Origin: DASVLX01 sp036384655
GTDB taxonomy: Bacteria; Actinomycetota; Actinomycetes; Mycobacteriales; Pseudonocardiaceae
Direction: 5' to 3'
Assembly: GCA_036384655.1 (NCBI GenBank)
Contig: DASVLX010000003.1
Coordinates: 1-12,446, forward strand
DNA length: 12,446 nucleotides
Under the pieces are notes generated by a model. That model saw only the letters and a list, made by a program, of their open reading frames with translations, did not search any database and was not told the DNA's origin. This document shows positions 1-6,948 of this stretch, in pieces (within the stretch, counting starts at the first letter, position 1; every line of letters starts with the position of its first letter). The position numbers and the translations under genes are program-made.

Positions 1-32
1 GAGCCTCTGCCATATGTCGGCAGCCTGGACAA
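1..32. other. partial CRISPR spacer (or leader edge) at the left window boundary
   Basis: These 32 bases precede the first complete repeat. Complete spacers in this array are 35-40 bp, so this fits a spacer cut by the window edge, with the array continuing to the left. It could instead be the last bases of a leader; 32 bases are too few to decide. Confidence 0.5.
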
Positions 33-875
33 GTGCTTCCGCTCTTAACGAGCGGACTCCATTGAGGCGGGCAGACCGTGTCCACCCGGGCGGTTGTCGA
101 GCAGGTGCTTCCGCTCTTAACGAGCGGACTCCATTGAGGCAGGTAGACGGTGCCCGGCTGAGAACCGCCCGGCTGCTGGTGCTTCCGCTCTTAACGAGCG
201 GACTCCATTGAGGCTGATCGTCCGTCTCCACTCCTGGGATGTCCCACCCGCGTGCTTCCGGTCTTAACGACCGGACTCCATTGAGGCGCGCTGGCGGGCC
301 GTTTCCGTGTGCTCTGGTGTGAGTGCTTCCGGTCTTAACGACCGGACTCCATTGAGGCGGAACACCCAGCCGCCGACCTTGGGCCAGAAGAAGTGGTGCT
401 TCCGGTCTTAACGACCGGACTCCATTGAGGCCGCGAGACAGCGGAAAACAGCGGAAACTAGCGGAAGAGTGCTTCCGGTCTTAACGACCGGACTCCATTG
501 AGGCGCGGCCATGAACGCCTCGTGAAACAGCTGCTGCGCGTCGGGTGCTTCCGGTCTTAACGACCGGACTCCATTGAGGCCCGCCAAATGAGTCAATCTC
601 ACAAACTTCACCCGTTCGGGTGCTTCCGGTCTTAACGACCGGACTCCATTGAGGCGGGATCGAGTGGACCGCCCCGCCGGAGATCGCCGGCACGAGTGCT
701 TCCGGTCTTAACGACCGGACTCCATTGAGGCGTGTCGATAGACAGGTTATCGGCGATGAACTCCGTCGTGCTTCCGGTCTTCACGGCCGGACTCCATTGA
801 GGCGTGTCGATAGACAGGTTATCGGCGATGAACTCCGTCGTGCTTCCGGTCTTCACGGCCGGATTCCGTTGGCTT
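33..875 (+). CRISPR. CRISPR array, 12 repeats of 36 bp and 11 complete spacers (trailer end)
   Basis: Repeats start at 33, 105, 179, 252, 323, 396, 469, 545, 620, 696, 768 and 840. The eleven spacers are 35-40 bp. Each repeat begins GTGCTTCC, has a stem with a 5-nt loop, and ends ACTCCATTGAGGC. The 3' ATTGAGGC fits the ATTGARRC-type 8-nt crRNA handle of many type I and III systems, so crRNA probably reads on the + strand. The last repeat (840-875) keeps its 5' two thirds but has a decayed 3' end (ATTCCGTTGGCTT in place of ACTCCATTGAGGC), which marks the right side as the trailer end. Three repeat classes occur in order: repeats 1-3 have GCTC/GAGC stems, 4-10 have GGTC/GACC, and 11-12 have GGTC/GGCC with loop TTCAC. 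No cas gene is in the window, so the subtype cannot be assigned. Confidence 0.97.
732..839 (+). repeat. duplicated CRISPR spacer (spacers 10 and 11 identical)
   Basis: Spacer 10 (732-767) and spacer 11 (804-839) are the same 36 bases, starting GTGTCGATAG and ending AACTCCGTC. They flank the variant repeat 11 (768-803). Repeats 11 and 12 share the variant TTCACGGCC core, so one spacer-repeat unit has probably been copied at the old end of the array by slippage or unequal recombination. Confidence 0.95.
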
Positions 876-932
876 GTCCACGTCTGGTGACGGAGTGTGC
901 CCAGGCGTCGGCGATGTGGTGATTGGGCATAG

Positions 933-960
933 GTTGAAGATGTTACGGAACGTCTTCAAC
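933..960 (+). promoter_or_regulatory. 28-bp inverted repeat in the 5' leader of the aldo/keto reductase
   Basis: Arms GTTGAAGATGTT (933-944) and AACGTCTTCAAC (949-960) surround the four bases ACGG. Eleven of twelve positions pair, and the twelfth is a T opposite G, which would be a wobble pair in RNA. It ends one base before the GGAGG (961-965) of the downstream gene. It could be a repressor or MerR-type operator, or an RNA hairpin that affects ribosome access. No regulator gene lies next to it, so the role is inferred. Confidence 0.6.
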
Positions 961-971
961 GGAGGTGCGCG

Positions 972-1970
972 ATGAAGACCATCACGATCGGCGGGCTGAA
1001 CACCTCGATCATGGGACTCGGCTGTATGGGCTTCAGCGGGACCTACGGGCCGGCCGAGTGGGACACCTCCATCGCCACCATCCATCGCGCCATCGACCTG
1101 GGCGCCACGATGATCGACACCGCCGACGTCTACGGCGCCGGCCACAACGAGGTCCTGGTGGGCCGGGCCATCCATGATCGACGTGACAGCGTTCAGCTCG
1201 CGACGAAGTTCGGCAATGACCGGTTCGCCAGCGATCCGTCGCGCCGGATCCGTGGCACCCGCGACTATGTGCTGCGCGCCTGCGACAACTCGCTGCTGCG
1301 GCTGGGCGTGGACACCATCGATCTTTACTACCTGCACCGGCCGCCGCAGGACGCCGAGATCGAGGAGACCGTCGGGGCGATGGCCGAGCTCGTCCAGGCC
1401 GGCAAGGTGCGGTATCTCGGCCTGTCCGAGGCCAGCGGCGAACTGCTGCGCCGCGCGTATGCCGTCCATCCGATCGCGGCGGTGCAGAGCGAGTACTCGC
1501 TGTGGACGCGGGACGTCGAGGCGGTCACCCCGGTGATGGCGGAGCTCGGCGTGGGACTGGTCGCGTTCTCGCCGCTGGGCCGTGGCTTCCTCACCGGCGC
1601 GTTCGACGCCAGTCGCCTCGATGATCCGCAGGACTCCCGCAGCGTGATGCCGCGTTTCCTCGGTGAGGCGCGGGAGAAGAATCAGCGCATCGTGGACGCC
1701 GTGCGCGTGGTGGCCGACCGGCTGGGCGTGACTCCGGCGCAGGTGGCGCTCGCCTGGGTGTATCGGCAGGCATGCCGGCTCGGCGTCGAGGTGGCCACCA
1801 TCCCGGGCACGCGGAGTCCGGAGCGTGTTGCCGAGAACATCGCGGCCACGGATCTCACGCTGGACATCGAGGCGCTCGCGACGCTGGATTCGCTGGCCGA
1901 TCTCGTGGTCGGCGAACGCTACGGCGCCAACAGCCCCGGCCGCGTCGCCCCTACGACGCAGTCGCGGTAA
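972..1970 (+). CDS. aldo/keto reductase
   Basis: A 332-aa soluble (beta/alpha)8-barrel oxidoreductase, the usual length for the family, which reduces aldehydes or ketones to alcohols with NADPH. The catalytic tetrad is visible: Asp49 and Tyr54 in IDTADVYG, Lys79 in LATKFG, and His122 in YYLHRPP. The C-terminal IPGTRSPERVAENIAA segment matches the cofactor-phosphate binding part of the barrel. The sequence style (GLGCMGFSGTYG near the start, SPLGRGFLTG in the middle) fits the AKR13/YakC-like group; the substrate cannot be read from sequence. The ATG at 972 has a good GGAGG at 961-965. The gene stands alone between the CRISPR trailer and a convergent gene. A long inverted repeat sits directly before the ribosome binding site, and a hairpin at 1979-2007 follows the stop. 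Confidence 0.93.
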   Translation: MKTITIGGLNTSIMGLGCMGFSGTYGPAEWDTSIATIHRAIDLGATMIDTADVYGAGHNEVLVGRAIHDRRDSVQLATKFGNDRFASDPSRRIRGTRDYVLRACDNSLLRLGVDTIDLYYLHRPPQDAEIEETVGAMAELVQAGKVRYLGLSEASGELLRRAYAVHPIAAVQSEYSLWTRDVEAVTPVMAELGVGLVAFSPLGRGFLTGAFDASRLDDPQDSRSVMPRFLGEAREKNQRIVDAVRVVADRLGVTPAQVALAWVYRQACRLGVEVATIPGTRSPERVAENIAATDLTLDIEALATLDSLADLVVGERYGANSPGRVAPTTQSR

Positions 1971-1978
1971 CGAGCCAT

Positions 1979-2007
1979 GCGGGCGAGCGCGGAGAGCGCT
2001 CGCCCGC
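1979..2007. terminator. bidirectional hairpin terminator between convergent genes
   Basis: GCGGGCGAGCGC (1979-1990) and GCGCTCGCCCGC (1996-2007) form a perfect 12-bp stem with the 5-nt loop GGAGA. The hairpin begins 8 bases after the aldo/keto reductase stop and lies 29 bases from the convergent dmsA-type stop, so it can serve both strands. There is no T-tract, which is common for actinomycete terminators. Confidence 0.85.
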
Positions 2008-2036
2008 GTCAGGCCTCAGCTATCGCACGCCGCTCC

Positions 2037-4631
2037 TCATGCCTTCACCACGTTCGCGATCGTCGTGTGCACGGCGTTGCCCTTCGCCAGGGGCGACGGG
2101 TGCAGGGACGTCAGCGAATTCATCGAGCCCGCGATGTCGACGGGCCGAGCCGGATTGGCCTTGCTGGGCGGCGCGACCTCCGAGGAGGGGCGCGGGTTGT
2201 ACCAGGCGCCCTGCGGAACCGAGATCACGCCCGGCATGATCCGCTCGGTTACCTTCGCCTCAAGCTTGATCGTCCCACGATCGTTGTAGACGAAGACCTG
2301 GTCGTCGTTCTTGATTCCCCGGTCGGCGGCGTCCTGCAGGCTGATCCAGACCTGCTGGTGATGGGCCTCCTTCAGCCAGTCGACGTTGCCGTATGTCGAG
2401 TGCGTCCGCCCCTTGAAGTGGTGGCCCACGACCTGCAGCGGATAGTCCTGGGAGGATCGGGCCTGCATGGGCCCCTCCCAGGTCTCGACGTATTCCGGAA
2501 GGGGAACCAGCCGGTCACCCGGGAGCTTGTTCCGGAACACCCCGAACGTCCATTTTTCCGACATCTCGGCAAGGCGCTGGGAGTAGATCTCGATCTTCCC
2601 CGACGGCGTCTCGAGTGGATTCGCGACCGGGTCGGTGCGGAAGTCGGCGAGGCTGACCGCCGGACCCATGTCCTTCCTGAAGATTCCCATCTTCTTCCAC
2701 TCGTCGTACGTCGGAAGATCCGGGTCACCGGCCCTGCTGGCGTCGATCGTCTCGCGCAGCCAGTCCTCCCGGCTCTTGCCCCCGGTGAACTGGGCCTCCG
2801 TGCCCAGCCTCTTCGCCATCTCGGTGCAGATCGAGAAGATGTCCCGGCACTCGTACAGCGGTTTGATGGCCTGCTCCGACACGATTCCGTAGGCCATCGG
2901 GCCGGCGTTCTCACCCGGATGGATATCGGACTCCTCGGCGGTGGAGGTACCCGGAAGGATGTAGTCCGCGTGCCGGCACGAGGTTGTGTACTGGATATCG
3001 CAGACGACAATGAGCTCACATTTCGTGTCATCCTTCAGGAGCTCGGCCGAATGGTTGTTGTCGCCCGTCTGGTTCACCAGCGAGTTGCCGCTGTACTGCC
3101 ACACCATCTTGATGGGAACGTCGAGTTTGATATTCGTCGGGTTCCCGTTCTCGTCCACCGGAACCTTGGCCGAACGCACGCCCGGCGAGGACTTCTCGCA
3201 CACACCGGCGTTGAACGTGTCCATCTGCTCGCCGTGGTCGATCGCGTCGAGCCAGGAGAACACCGAGATCATCTTGTTGGACGGGTTGGTGATGGTGGTG
3301 TTGAAGGGCTGGACGAAGGACAGCGCCTGAGCCGTCTCACGTGCGCCGGTGCCACCTCCGTGGATGCCGACGTTACCGGTGACGCAGGCGAGAAGGAAGA
3401 TCGCCCGCGATTCGTCCTCGCCGTTGGCGTGGCGTTGGGGACCCCAGCCCTGGGTGATCGCACAGGGCTTCGCGCCGCCGATCTCCCGGGCCAGACGGCG
3501 AATCTGGTCCGCTGGAACCCCCGTGATGTCGGCCGCCCACTCCGGCGTCTTCTCCACCCCGTCCGGTCCCTTACCCTCCACATAAGACCGATACGACGCG
3601 TTCTGGGGAGCCCCGGCCGGCATGTGGTTCTCGTCGAACCCCACGCAATAACGATCAAGAAACGCCTGATCGTGCAGGCCCTCATCGAGCATCACATGGA
3701 CCATCGCCGCCACCAGCGCGGCGTCCGTTCCCGGACGAACCGGTACCCACTCGTCGGCCAGGACCGCGGCCGTCTCGGAGTAGCGCGGGTCGATGACGAT
3801 CGTGCGCACGGCGTGTTCACGCTTGGTCTGTTGGCTGACGAACAACTGCCCGCCGCCGGACATGCGGGTCTCCAGCGGGTTGTTCCCGAACATCACCTGT
3901 AGTTCGGCACTCTTCGCGTCATCGAGCGAGTTGCCGTCGACCCACTCTCCGTAGAAATAGGGGTAGGCCGCGGTGATCTCCGTGGTCGAGTAGTCGGAAT
4001 AGTGGTCGAGATAGCCACCCCAGGTATTCATCAAGCGAGCGAACGGCGAGGCATCGGGCGGCCATGAACAGGCCATCGTCGAGCCGAGGGTGCCGGTGCC
4101 GTAGTTAATATAGAAGGCCTCGTTGCCGTATTTGGCCTTGATCTCCTTCATTTTCGCGGTAATCTCGTCGAGCGCCTGGTCCCAGGAGATCGTCTCCCAC
4201 TGCTCGTCGCCGCGCTTGGTGCCCGGCTTGCGCTTCATCGGCTGCTTCAGGCGGTCGGGGTTGTAGATACGGTGGCGGATCGACCTGCCTCGCACGCAGG
4301 CGCGCACCCGCTGGCTGCCGAGCTCGTTCGTTCCGGTGTCGTCTGGCAGCACCCGGACCACCGTGCCGTCCTTGACCTGCAGGCGCAGCGGGCAACGGGA
4401 GCCGCAGTTCACGGTGCACGCCGACCATACGGTGCGGTCGACGTCCATCCGTCCGCCGACCTCTCCCGCCTGGGCGGGGTTACCGGGCATCGCCAGATCC
4501 GCCACCGTCGACACCAACGCGACCGTGCCGGCCACCGCCGCCGACCGCTTCAGAAACGTCCGACGCGTCGAGCCGCCGTGCGGCCCGGCTCCGTCTTTCA
4601 CGTCGGTATCAATATCGATCCTGTTCGCCAT
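2037..4631 (-). CDS. dmsA: DmsA/YnfE-type molybdopterin oxidoreductase with Tat signal
   Basis: An 864-aa catalytic subunit of the DMSO reductase family, full length. It is predicted to reduce S- or N-oxides, or a related oxyanion, outside the cytoplasmic membrane using bis-MGD molybdenum. In the sequence: a Tat motif TRRTFLK at residues 22-28 followed by a hydrophobic stretch; a [4Fe-4S] motif at Cys72, Cys76, Cys80 and Cys112 (CTVNCGSRC, then RACVRGRS); and the probable Mo-ligand Ser215 in DYSTTEI. Conserved DmsA stretches include FGNNPLETRMSGGG, QGWGPQRHANGE and the C-terminal RPSPLAKGN. The ATG at 4631 is chosen because GGAGG (4643-4639) lies 7 bases upstream; an in-frame ATG at 4658 has no clear site. 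No dmsB (ferredoxin) or dmsC (anchor) flanks it, so the electron donor is unknown. The name reflects family; DMSO as substrate is not proven. Confidence 0.93.
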   Translation of the reverse strand: MANRIDIDTDVKDGAGPHGGSTRRTFLKRSAAVAGTVALVSTVADLAMPGNPAQAGEVGGRMDVDRTVWSACTVNCGSRCPLRLQVKDGTVVRVLPDDTGTNELGSQRVRACVRGRSIRHRIYNPDRLKQPMKRKPGTKRGDEQWETISWDQALDEITAKMKEIKAKYGNEAFYINYGTGTLGSTMACSWPPDASPFARLMNTWGGYLDHYSDYSTTEITAAYPYFYGEWVDGNSLDDAKSAELQVMFGNNPLETRMSGGGQLFVSQQTKREHAVRTIVIDPRYSETAAVLADEWVPVRPGTDAALVAAMVHVMLDEGLHDQAFLDRYCVGFDENHMPAGAPQNASYRSYVEGKGPDGVEKTPEWAADITGVPADQIRRLAREIGGAKPCAITQGWGPQRHANGEDESRAIFLLACVTGNVGIHGGGTGARETAQALSFVQPFNTTITNPSNKMISVFSWLDAIDHGEQMDTFNAGVCEKSSPGVRSAKVPVDENGNPTNIKLDVPIKMVWQYSGNSLVNQTGDNNHSAELLKDDTKCELIVVCDIQYTTSCRHADYILPGTSTAEESDIHPGENAGPMAYGIVSEQAIKPLYECRDIFSICTEMAKRLGTEAQFTGGKSREDWLRETIDASRAGDPDLPTYDEWKKMGIFRKDMGPAVSLADFRTDPVANPLETPSGKIEIYSQRLAEMSEKWTFGVFRNKLPGDRLVPLPEYVETWEGPMQARSSQDYPLQVVGHHFKGRTHSTYGNVDWLKEAHHQQVWISLQDAADRGIKNDDQVFVYNDRGTIKLEAKVTERIMPGVISVPQGAWYNPRPSSEVAPPSKANPARPVDIAGSMNSLTSLHPSPLAKGNAVHTTIANVVKA

Positions 4632-4658
4632 GGAACAGCCTCCAAAGGATGAGACCAT

Positions 4659-4908
4659 CAGCCGTGAGCCAGCCTAAGCCGACAGATGTCGTTGAGATCC
4701 GGCGACATTCGTCACCCCGTGGCCGGCTCGCCACGCGAAAATCGGTAATCTCGATCTCGCCGGCCGTACCGATCTCGCCGGAGGCTTACCCGGCGCGTCA
4801 GTCTGAAAACACACCGTTACCGCGACTGTCCCGGTTCCGAGAGAATTTCACGAAAACCGTTCGATGTGAATTCGAAAGAGCATTCTGTTGTAGGTGTATC
4901 GCGCTCTG
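4659..4908. other. 250-bp intergenic region with the probable dmsA-type promoter
   Basis: This gap lies upstream of the molybdoenzyme and downstream of the YhgE/Pip gene, both minus strand. It contains an 11-bp direct repeat, a short TTCGA/TCGAA inverted repeat (4860-4864 and 4872-4876) and a weak hairpin at the YhgE/Pip stop. I could not identify a convincing -35/-10 pair or a clear FNR/Crp-like box. Confidence 0.45.
4753..4781. repeat. direct repeat upstream of the molybdoenzyme gene
   Basis: GATCTCGCCGG occurs at 4753-4763 and again at 4771-4781, an 18-bp period close to two helical turns. It lies about 120-150 bases upstream of the chosen dmsA-type start. It could be a paired activator site, or chance in GC-rich sequence. 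Confidence 0.35.
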
Positions 4909-4915
4909 TTACACC
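4893..4915 (-). terminator. weak inverted repeat at the end of the YhgE/Pip gene
   Basis: GGTGTA (4893-4898) and TACACC (4910-4915) could form a 6-bp stem with an 11-nt loop. The right arm overlaps the TAA stop (4911-4909) of the minus-strand gene. This is weak for a terminator; the operon could read on into the dmsA-type gene. Confidence 0.3.
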
Positions 4916-6948
4916 GCGCGGGTGGGCGTTCGGAGCTGTCGGGTGGGCAGATAGCGGCGGCGACCGGTAACGACTGCCGTCGCCAGGGCGCCGACCACGA
5001 GCCACACGGCGAGTTGGATGAGGCCGTCGGCGAGTCCCGATCCGCCGGCGATGATCGCGCGGAGTGCCGTGATCGCGCCGTGGGTGGGTAGCACGTCGGT
5101 GATGTCGTACAGCGTGCTGGGCAGGGCGGAGATGACGCCGGTGGCCGCGGTGAGCACGAAGACCGCGATGGACGCCACCCGGCCGCCGTTGCCGAAGATC
5201 GCGGCGGCGGCCTGGTTGACAGCGACGAAGGAGCCCGCGGCGAGCAGCGTGACGCCCAGGAAGGCGAGCGTCTCCACGATGCTCAGGTGTTGCAGGGGTG
5301 CGGCGATCAGCGTGATGGCGATGGCGGCGAGCGCGGCGGCGGTGGCACCGGGGACGGCGGCACGGACGATGATGCGCCAGGTGGGTTCGCGCGAGGTGAG
5401 GACCGTGTCGGGCAACGCGCGGGTGAGCGTGTAGGTGGCCAGGGCCAGTGCCCACAGTGCGAGCGCGGCGAAGAGCGTCAGGGCGAGCGTGCCGACGGGC
5501 AGGCTGTGGGTGGTGGCGTCGATGGGGTTGGCGGCGATGCTCTTGAGGTGTGCGCGTTCGGCATCGGTGTAGTCGGGCACCTGGCCGCGGCCCTGGTCGA
5601 GTTGGGTGGCGAGTTGTTGCGCGCCGTCGTTGGTCGCGACGGTGCCGCTGTCGAGTTGCTGTGCGCCGGTGACCAGGTCGGTCGAGCCGCTCGCGAGGCC
5701 GCGCGTTCCGGTGGCGAGTTGTCGCGCGCCGGTGTTGGCCTGCCGCGCGCCCGTGTTGAGCTGTCCGGCGGCGTTCGCCGCGGAGGCGATGCCCTGGGCC
5801 AGCGGGACGGCCTGCTGGGCGAGTTGCGCGTCGCCGTCGGCGACCTGGCGGGAGCCGGTCGCCAGGGCTTGGACCGAGTCGCGGGTCTGCACGGCGGCGT
5901 CGCGGATGGTGTTCCGGACGGCGTCGAGCTGATTGGCGTTGGTGGCGAACGTGTTGGCGGCGCGAATCAGGGTTTGGCAGAACAGCGGGCCACCGCCGTT
6001 GACGACGCACTGGTCGGCCAGCTTCTGGAAGGACTCGGCGGCGGACTGGGCGGAGGGGAGCGCGTCGATGGCGGCGATGAGACGGTTCGCCAGCGGCACG
6101 ACCGTGGCGGCGAGCTGCTGGTTGCCCTCGGCCACCTGTTCGGCGCCATCGGCGAGCTGCCTGGTCAGCGCGGGAAGCTGCGCCGAGTCGCGCTGGGCCT
6201 GGGTCAGGCCGGTCTCCAGTTGGCTGGAGCCGGTCTCCAGTTGGGCGGTGCCATTGGCGAGTTGGTTCGCCCCGTCGGCCAGTTCGGTGGCGGCCGCCCG
6301 GAGCTGGCCGGTTCCGTCCACGAGTCCCTGGGCCCCGGTCGTCAGTTGGCTGGTGCCGTCGGCGAGCTGGCCGGCGCCGTCGGCCGCCTGGTTGACCTGG
6401 CCGTGGATGGTGGAGAAGGCGACGTAGACGTTGTCCAGGTAGGTCTGCACGACCTGCTGGTCGAGGGTCTGTGAGGTGGCGCGGGCGATCTTGTCGGACA
6501 GCGCCGGATCGGCGACGCCGGCGGCCGAGCTGGTCTGGACGTTGAGGATCGCTCGGGTGGTCTCGAGTGGTTTCGCCGTGGCGGTGGAGGTGGCGCGAGC
6601 GGAGAAGTCGCTCGGGATGGTGACCACGGCGGCGTAGCGGCCGTCGGCCAGACCGCTGGCGGCGTCGGTGGCGTCGGTGAGTGTCCAGGTGTAGGCGGAG
6701 TCGGAGTCGTGGGTGAGGTCGCCCGCCAGTTCGCGGCCCAGTGGGATCGTCTGGCCGTTCACGGTGACCGGCTCATCGTTGTTGACCACGGCGGCCGTTG
6801 CCGTGTGGTGGTCCGTGTCCGGCGACCAGAACGCCCAGGTCAGCAGGCCCATCACGAGGAGGGGCACGGCGATCAGGGCGACCCAGGTCTTCCAGCTCAG
6901 TGGACCGTTGCCGAGTGCGCGGGTGGCGTTGGCGAATGGTTTGAACAT
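4909..6948 (-). CDS. YhgE/Pip domain membrane protein (ABC-2-like, EsaA-like)
   Basis: A 679-aa membrane protein. One transmembrane helix lies near residues 21-40, followed by a long outside domain (about 45-480) and five C-terminal helices (about 485-508, 530-550, 558-580, 591-610 and 640-662), the YhgE/Pip arrangement with an ABC-2-type permease end. The outside domain has two blocks of short repeats of the LADGTSQL/GARQLATG type (about 187-285 and 361-450), expected to form long helices or coiled coil. The only two cysteines, Cys314 and Cys324, lie between the blocks and may form a disulfide. The ATG overlaps the upstream mmpL stop by one base (TGATG), so translation is probably coupled. 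YhgE/Pip proteins often occur beside MmpL or ABC genes; the exported substrate is unknown. Confidence 0.88.
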   Translation of the reverse strand: MFKPFANATRALGNGPLSWKTWVALIAVPLLVMGLLTWAFWSPDTDHHTATAAVVNNDEPVTVNGQTIPLGRELAGDLTHDSDSAYTWTLTDATDAASGLADGRYAAVVTIPSDFSARATSTATAKPLETTRAILNVQTSSAAGVADPALSDKIARATSQTLDQQVVQTYLDNVYVAFSTIHGQVNQAADGAGQLADGTSQLTTGAQGLVDGTGQLRAAATELADGANQLANGTAQLETGSSQLETGLTQAQRDSAQLPALTRQLADGAEQVAEGNQQLAATVVPLANRLIAAIDALPSAQSAAESFQKLADQCVVNGGGPLFCQTLIRAANTFATNANQLDAVRNTIRDAAVQTRDSVQALATGSRQVADGDAQLAQQAVPLAQGIASAANAAGQLNTGARQANTGARQLATGTRGLASGSTDLVTGAQQLDSGTVATNDGAQQLATQLDQGRGQVPDYTDAERAHLKSIAANPIDATTHSLPVGTLALTLFAALALWALALATYTLTRALPDTVLTSREPTWRIIVRAAVPGATAAALAAIAITLIAAPLQHLSIVETLAFLGVTLLAAGSFVAVNQAAAAIFGNGGRVASIAVFVLTAATGVISALPSTLYDITDVLPTHGAITALRAIIAGGSGLADGLIQLAVWLVVGALATAVVTGRRRYLPTRQLRTPTRAV

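Noticed and set aside
14..922. Short open frames on both strands across the first 900 bases
   Set aside because: Their translations repeat the same peptide (for example PQWSPVVKTGST) because they read through the CRISPR repeats; they are not genes.
1..971. A cas gene or tracrRNA-like segment beside the array
   Set aside because: Nothing but repeats, spacers and a 96-base promoter region is present; the first gene to the right is an aldo/keto reductase. Cas genes may lie left of the window.
1977..3902. 641-codon + strand open frame opposite the molybdoenzyme
   Set aside because: It is antisense to a full-length DmsA-type gene with clear motifs; its protein is Arg/Val/Leu-rich with no recognisable domain, typical of a high-GC shadow frame.
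5287..6474. 395-codon + strand frame rich in GELAGAVGEL-type repeats
   Set aside because: It is the mirror of the repeated segments of the YhgE/Pip gene, so the repeats are inherited from the opposite strand.
4909..6948. YhgE/Pip protein as the EsaA component of a type VII secretion locus
   Set aside because: Topology is similar, but no WXG100 proteins, EccC-type ATPase or other type VII genes are present; pairing with MmpL fits better.
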